Shown: positions 58,190 to 64,000 of the stretch, in pieces
How the letters are laid out: each line of letters starts with the position of its first letter
Numbering within the stretch: the stretch's first letter is position 1
Source of the DNA: Mixophyes australis
Taxonomy: Eukaryota > Chordata > Amphibia > Anura > Limnodynastidae
DNA length: 64,000 nt
NCBI GenBank assembly: GCA_036250195.1
Contig: JAVHZZ010000001.1
Coordinates: 381,655,907-381,719,906 of the forward strand
Direction of reading: 5' to 3'
Notes under the pieces: model-generated
Database searches by the model: none
Told to the model about the DNA's origin: nothing
The model's input: only the letters and a program-made list of their open reading frames with translations
Translations under genes and position numbers: made by a program

Positions 58190-58600
58190 AATAAAATAGG
58201 GACTACAGGTATCTTATAAATTGTTAATAGGCATGGCATAATGTGGATAATTGGTTCTGTACATTAATCACATACTTAATTTATATATGCTAAAGGGTGG
58301 GTGAGAATTGAAAGAATGTGCAGCCCATTATTATTGTTCTATGGTTAGTTGCATAACATAGGTGTCCATAGTTTACACGTTAAATTCTGTATTAGTAAGG
58401 TTAGATATGAGTGTTAGAAATAGAATCCATATAGTTATTAGTTGGATTTTGTATTAATCTCTTTATACTCAATATTCATGCTAGAGGACATAGTCCGACC
58501 TCATGCACTAGCAGTACTGTTAAGATTTCAGTTGTGTTATATGTATTAATATGCAAACCCATTCTAGCCAATTAGGTAATAGAATGGCAAACAGAAGCAC

Positions 58601-58668
58601 TATATATAGGAACATATGATTCACTCACTTATTTTCCCTTGAGAAAGTTCTCGGCCGAAACGCATGGG
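58601..58668 (+). ncRNA. TATA box plus hammerhead-like motif, copy 3
   Basis: TATATATAGG starts at 58601. Thirty-five bases on, stem I CCC/GGG (58636-58638 with 58666-58668) encloses TTGAGAAA, a degraded stem II region (58647-58656) and GAAACGCAT. The core positions match the other two copies and GAAA is intact, but stem II no longer pairs well. Probably inactive. Confidence 0.45.
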
Positions 58669-60438
58669 CTCAAGCCTACAAACGAGAACCAGAAGTGATG
58701 GATGTGTTCCACAGTGGTACGCAGGTGCCTCTCCTCTCTAGCCATACCAAGCACGGACCCCAACGAAAATCTTCTAATTCAGCACGCTGGCTAACCGGTC
58801 ATCGTTCATCATATCGAAACCGCAAAGTACACAATATCTAACACCAAGACTACAATATTAACGCTGTGAGTTATGCGCTAATAACATTAATGCTGTGATA
58901 TATGTGGACATTGGTCTGGTTATCTACATCGCACCAGTGGAGACCATAAGGATCACTTATGCTATCTACTGGATTTTATTAAACACTACAAACATTTCAT
59001 TGAGATACCAGTGACTGTGACTTATCTGGATCATTACATTGTTTACACTCTCTGCTATTTGCCTCCCATTAGCTAGATTTATCAATGATTGTATGCTTAG
59101 GCTTGTCTGTCTTTTATTTATCTGTGATGCAATGTGTGTATGTATTTGTCAGGTAATGTCTTCTATTATTGATATTGTGGTTTAAAAGGAGTAATTTAAT
59201 TTTATTCATGTTATGTTTTATGTATTTTAACTAGACTTTAATACATTAAGATATTAACAACATATGTTATCTTATTGATTATATGTGCCTCCTGATTATA
59301 GCCCAATGCAAGGTATAGGAAATATCCATTGTATCATTGCTAGTATATCTGGAATAATATAAGTGCCAATGAGCGCTTAACTTGCAGTATACTATTATTC
59401 TCTAGGGAGGGATACCCTTTGTTAATGCTGCTTTTGCAACAATAGGAGTAAAGCGCAAATCCTCCTTTTGTTTTCTTTATTATACTTGCCTGCTTTGAGG
59501 AGGGATGTGGTGGCAGGGTGGAAGGGGACGGACATGAGGAATCATGTCATTTTGGCCCCGCCCCACCACACAATTGGAAATTGTCTACTCTCCCGGACAT
59601 TCCGGGATAGTAGGCAAGCATGTATTGTATGTGTTTGGAAAGTAATACATTGGCACTATTTTAAATAAAGGTTAATAAATATTAGCCCAACAAGCACATA
59701 TGGAAAAGTATGCACATGGGTAAATAACTGGTTAAGTATAGAATTCAGAGATGCAAATATAGTTTTACAATTTTATGGTTCACTATTCAGACCACATCTC
59801 AAGCATGGAGAGTTTCAGAAGTGAGAAACTTTATTATTTAAAGCAATGGATGAGTTAGTATATAAAAAAAAAGGTTAGACAAATTAAACTTTTTTACATT
59901 GTAAAAAAAAAACACCTTACAGATGATTTTTGTCAGTCATGCAAAGCCTGTGTGTGTAAGGTTCTGGAAACAACTTGTCCTCTTGTGATATATTAATTTG
60001 CCCTGATCACCAAAACCCCAGAACTGCCCGATTTGGCTTTCCATTTCGTAGCTACTTTGACAGCAGATCCAGTCATGTGGTGTCAAGCAGATTGAATATA
60101 TCACTGCATGTGTGGCTAGATTTCAAGCAATTCCATGATGATCCTATTCATGATGATCTATAAAATTGTCCTAATTAAAATTAGAAGATGAAATGTCATA
60201 ACATACATAAAACATACATAAAACATGCAGTCATATTTGATTAAAAAAGTGTTAATGTTTTATTTCTTAATTATAATATCTTAAAAAGTGGACAATAACA
60301 TTTATCAGTTCAACTACATAAAATAAGTGTACGTTCTAGCCGAAAGATAAGAAAACTTAACAGTGCATGCAAAAGTATGCAAACAGTAGGTATTTGCAAG
60401 CATTGCTATGATATTTACAAAAATCTAACATTTGAGAT
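58669..60438. other. Possible leader of module 3, then unassigned
   Basis: The first ~400 bp may be the rest of a Penelope-like terminal region. Beyond that nothing was recognised; a GC-richer patch at about 59500-59610 may be a repeat fragment. Confidence 0.35.
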
Positions 60439-60440
60439 TA

Positions 60441-60617
60441 GGGGGTATATTTACTAAACTGCGGGTTTGTTAAAAGTGGAGATGTTGCCTATGGCAACCA
60501 ATCAGATTCTAGCTGTCATTTTGTAGAATGCACTAAATAAATGAAAGCTAGAATCTGATTGGTTGCCATAGGCAACATCTCCACTTTTTCAAACCCGCCG
60601 CTTAGTAAATCTAGCCC
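60441..60617. mobile_element. TA-flanked MITE (177 bp)
   Basis: Inverted repeats cover most of its length: gtggagatgttgcctatggc...caatcagattctagct on the left and agctagaatctgattggttg...acatctccac on the right. Outer ends ta-gggggtatatttactaa and ttagtaaatctagccc-ta give a TA target. Strong hairpin; non-coding. A Tc1/mariner-type origin is inferred from the TA. Confidence 0.85.
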
Positions 60618-60619
60618 TA

Positions 60620-61789
60620 GGTCACACTTCTTTTACATCACACTGGGAAGCTAATCACATACAGCACAATCCAATGTTTATGTTTTATAAAATTAACATC
60701 TGGGTTGCATTATGTCTGTATAGCATAACAATAGCTTTGCTCTTGTTATATTTAATTATTTAACCAAGTAAAGTATTTTATTAAATAAGCCCTAATGACT
60801 TTGAGTTTCCAAATTTGAGCAATATAAAGTTTATAAAAAGTGTGTATTTTACTTATTATATTGAACTGCTAGGTTTTAAGAAAAAGTTTAATCACTTCCA
60901 TCCAGTGACTTCAAATATATTAAGGCCGTAACTGCAAAAATGTGAGTAAAGAGATACGCTTTCCTGTAAGTGCTCAGTCAATATCAGATAAGATCATACT
61001 ATCAAGAGAACAGACTTTTGATTTTTACCAGTTTGTGATGTTATCAGGCTCAGTAATTGTATTGCATCATGTAACATCCAGTCAGCTGCCAGAATAAAGT
61101 ATGACCTGTTGTGATACATCATTTACAGTGTATTTATCGTTTCTTTGTTATTATTTATCTGTGTAGCTGTAAAGATTTCAAGCACAGTGTTTAATTGGAT
61201 CACAGAAGACTAATCAAAAAGACAGAAAAGCACAGGTTTGTCTGTGCATTTTACTATATAACAGTCCATCTCTAACAAAAGCAGCTCAACCAATATATTT
61301 GTAAAATGTATTTCAAGAAACAGCAGTACAAATAAAAATACATGTTTTAACCTATTCTAAATTTTTACTTGTATCCTACAGGTACAGGAGTTGAAATATC
61401 TCCTGATAATCTTCCTCTGCACATTCACACTGTAATCCTTAGAATAAAAATAGTTACTTAAATACCTGAAATAAGACACAGACACAGATTTCGATTCTGG
61501 CGCACTAAGGTCATAGATTTAATTGTATGATGGTTTCAATGAAAGCAAATCAAGTTCAACTAACCAGTTAATTCTATGCAAACAAACATAGGCATGGACA
61601 TCCGGTCCAGAATCCTAGCAGAGAGACTACATCCCTTCTGGCCTCAAAGGGAAGGTTCACTGAAACAATAACCAGGCCCTTTACAGAAAGGACCCTTTAA
61701 GAGACATATATTGAAGGGGCAAGAAGCCTGCAGCCAAACATAAACTCTTGCACCATGTATTAACAGCTGACTGCACTGCCAAATTCTGT
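60620..61789. other. No feature assigned
   Basis: AT-rich up to 61480. About 61490-61790 may already belong to the 3' part of the retroelement remnant that follows on the minus strand. Confidence 0.4.
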
Positions 61790-62830
61790 ATTCTTTTAAT
61801 GGACATACAGCCCGCAATCACATGACCCCAGAAACTCTACCAAAAGGCCAAAAACTTAGGCTCTAAAATTACCAAAACCTTCATCAGTGAGATGCACCCC
61901 AAGAGGTCTATAAAGATTAGCGTGTCAGAATGTAATCAAAGGATGTTGAATAACCACTCCTTCTGGGCTCCTTACAAATTTAGATACAGTCTAGTTAACC
62001 TGTTGTCTAACTTTGTCCATGACCAGATCCCTATGGGCATCCATCCAAGATAGTCTAGGGATGATATTGGACCAGCAGATATTAAGTGCAAGTCAGCTAT
62101 TGGCTTTGAGATGCAAATCAGCTATGATATGCAAAATGAGCCCATTAACAATTCCTGATCTTGATCTCTGGCAATCATATTAAGCACCAAATCTTTGAAG
62201 CCAGGTCAGCACATCCCCATCCTACCAATCCAATATATGTCAAAAGGATGGTAAGAATGAACAAGCCTATAAAAAAGGAATGTCTTGCAACCGAGAGGAT
62301 AAAAAAATTGCCAACCATCCAAACTTGAAGGGGCTTTTGGAAATGATCAGTAATTCAGAATATGTTCCAAGCATCAATTAAAGGCATAGTAGCAAATTTA
62401 ACACCAATAATCAATCACAAAAACATGAATAGAAGTTGAATAAGCAAAGCAGGCTTGAGTAAGCAAAGCAGGCAACACCAACATGAAAACACTGGGGAGG
62501 GGGGGGGAAGTGCAACCCATAAGGTAGGAGGTAGAAACTGTCAAACTGTTAAAAAACATTAAAGAGGCTCATGAGGAACTTCATCTGATGTGAAATTAGG
62601 TATATCCCTTCATACCCTTACCTCCAAAGGTGATAAGCAAACGACTTGGGTTGCCAACAGCGAGCACAGTGCTATAATTTAGCGCGTCTAATGTTTTTCT
62701 TTTTTCTTATAGATGGGGGATTTTCAACAACCCAATTGTTTGATGCTCTCCACAAAGGACCAGGCAACTGCCATAGAGGTGACTGCACCTATCCTAAAGG
62801 GATCAGTATTTGGCTGCATTCAGTCCTATA
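61790..62830 (-). pseudogene. DIRS/Ngaro-like remnant: recombinase end and SGNH hydrolase
   Basis: On the minus strand, about 62815-62765 reads DPFRIGAVTSMAVAW, a changed HSFRIGAAT recombinase box (the catalytic His is lost). Downstream, 62335-62290 gives QVWMVGNF, like the GDS/GNS block I of SGNH hydrolases. About 62080-61940 gives SNIIPRLSW, DKVRQQVN and VIQHPLITF. 61910-61870 gives NLYRPLGVHLTDEG, where the family normally has DGVH with the catalytic Asp and His; here the Asp is Leu. The order recombinase then hydrolase is as in the 38.7-40.3-kb remnant. Stops and frame changes make it non-functional. Confidence 0.6.
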
Positions 62831-63449
62831 ATTGTAACACATTTCTTAAAGATAAAATTTAATTGGTATTTGGTAAGACAATGCCTGATCAAACCCATTT
62901 CAAGCGCCATGTTACTGTGCCCACTGCACTTTTGAGGTAGGTCCCAGAACCCTGAAAAACTGTTACATATGTGTGCAGACAGAGCTCGCAGCTGGACACA
63001 ACAGGTCCCGGTAATATGCGCATCTTGCCAAATTCGTCAAGGAAACACATCCTAATCAACAAGTCTTGTGGAGTCTCAAGTTCTTCCGATAGCCGAATAC
63101 GCGCAAGGACATTAGCCACACTTGTCATCTCTCTTTGCAATTTCTGACAAAAACTCTACCAATAAGGATAATGCAGCAAGCAAATTTAAGGGAGCCTAAC
63201 ACTGATTGGATCTGCCTAATGGATACTTATCCATATACCTGACTGACACTGAATCAGCTCTTTTCCATAGGTCGGCGGCAGCAACCCATTTTGATGTCTT
63301 TCATGGTGACTTTTTACACCAAACAGATCTTAAAATGGAGTACATTATTTCCAGCAACCTCATTCCTGTTAATGCTGTTAATTGCATCTAAGAGCTTTTT
63401 GTCTTTTTGAACCAGTTCCAAGCAAAAATAATATTTGTTTGGCTATGTT
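62831..63449. other. Unassigned; may be the upstream part of the remnant
   Basis: The minus-strand frame 63140-62889 is open for 83 codons but I recognise no motif in it. It would lie where more of the recombinase should be. Confidence 0.3.
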
Positions 63450-63743
63450 GGGCCTCATATAGAGTTACGAAGACGTACCGCTAAAGGAGCAAATCCACAC
63501 CCAGACAAACCATGTCGACATGCAAGGAGTGTAAACTGTTTGGGCATGTAGGGAAAATACATCCGCGTTTACGTGTAGCACATGATTACTTGGCAGCTTC
63601 ATTTTAACAATGTAAGTTGGAGGTAACAAAAGGACAGAACCCGCTCCTACCTCCATACGTGTTCTAAACTTAACCAACTTTCCGCAGAACATGGCTTTGA
63701 CAAGGTGCAAAATCATACCCTGCAGCTGCACTCACTGAGGCCC
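63450..63743. mobile_element. MITE with gggcctca termini
   Basis: Left end gggcctcatatagagtta and right end ctcactgaggcccg are short inverted repeats about 294 bp apart. The flanks share gtt (3 bp). The interior is non-coding. It shares the words acaaaccatg.cgacatgcaagg(a/g)gtg with the MITE at 24010-24330, which suggests related families. Confidence 0.55.
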
Positions 63744-64000
63744 GTTGTCGGCATTAAAAGTTAATGGCACATGACATCTCAGCTACATATAAGATCATAT
63801 AATAGAGCTGCTTTTATCGTCAAGGCAAAATAGATAAGGTAATCTGCAGTACCTAGCCAAATAAAGGGACTTGCTGAGCTGCAGTAAAGCATTCACATAG
63901 TCATAGAGGGAAATGGCAACTTTTGTAGTATCTTAAGAATTGCATTTTAAAGACAGATCAGTAGATTCTGAGAACAGAAATGTTGCAAAGCATGTGCATT

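Overview
The window looks like repeat-dominated vertebrate DNA, most likely from an amphibian and probably a frog. That reading rests on the mix of elements: a Penelope-like element with a GIY-YIG domain, a chromodomain Ty3/gypsy element, tyrosine-recombinase retrotransposons with an SGNH-hydrolase region, a Tx1/Keno-like LINE with a U2 snRNA head, V-SINE-like SINEs, many (TA)n tracts and TTAA/TA MITEs. The species is inference. I found no convincing host protein-coding exon, tRNA, rRNA or CRISPR array. All recognisable coding capacity belongs to mobile elements, and nearly all of it is broken.

Layout. 0-9 kb: old LTR fragments, a V-SINE (3.7 kb) and a solo LTR with a perfect target duplication (7278-8237). 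9.16-9.23 kb: a TATA box followed by a hammerhead-like motif, the first of three. 10.5-14.9 kb: a cluster of (TA)n tracts with repeats butted against them, including a U2-headed Tx1-type LINE 5' end and two tail-to-tail copies of another repeat. 15.7-16.4 kb: a second, GC-rich element headed by the U2 5' end (minus strand). 17.9-19.4 kb: decayed L1-type ORF2 (minus). 20.5-21.4 kb: solo LTR with perfect duplication. 24-27.5 kb: MITEs and a local duplication.

28.8-35.7 kb: a chromovirus on the minus strand (gag, protease, RT, RNase H, integrase, chromodomain, both LTRs). Its 3' LTR is split by a younger 1.64-kb solo LTR that carries an 82-bp tandem array and four copies of a hairpin with a compensatory stem change. 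36-37.7 kb: a 333-bp near-identical duplication and another solo LTR. 38.7-40.3 kb and 61.8-62.8 kb: two degenerate tyrosine-recombinase retrotransposons in opposite orientations. 40.6 kb: TTAA MITE. 43.0-46.4 kb: the best preserved coding element, a Penelope-like element with a long intact RT/GIY-YIG frame, followed by 162-bp repeats, CpG-rich 27-bp repeats, a TATA box and the second hammerhead-like motif. 47.3-48.0 and 56.4-58.1 kb: CR1/L2-type LINE fragments; the tail of the first resembles the SINE tails. 55.5-56.0 kb: a 50-bp array inside a probable LTR. 58.6 kb: the third TATA/hammerhead-like module.

The most interesting signals are the three TATA-34/35 bp-hammerhead-like modules, the covarying hairpin repeated inside an LTR, and the two independent U2-headed elements. 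All calls come from reading the sequence by eye; no search was run.
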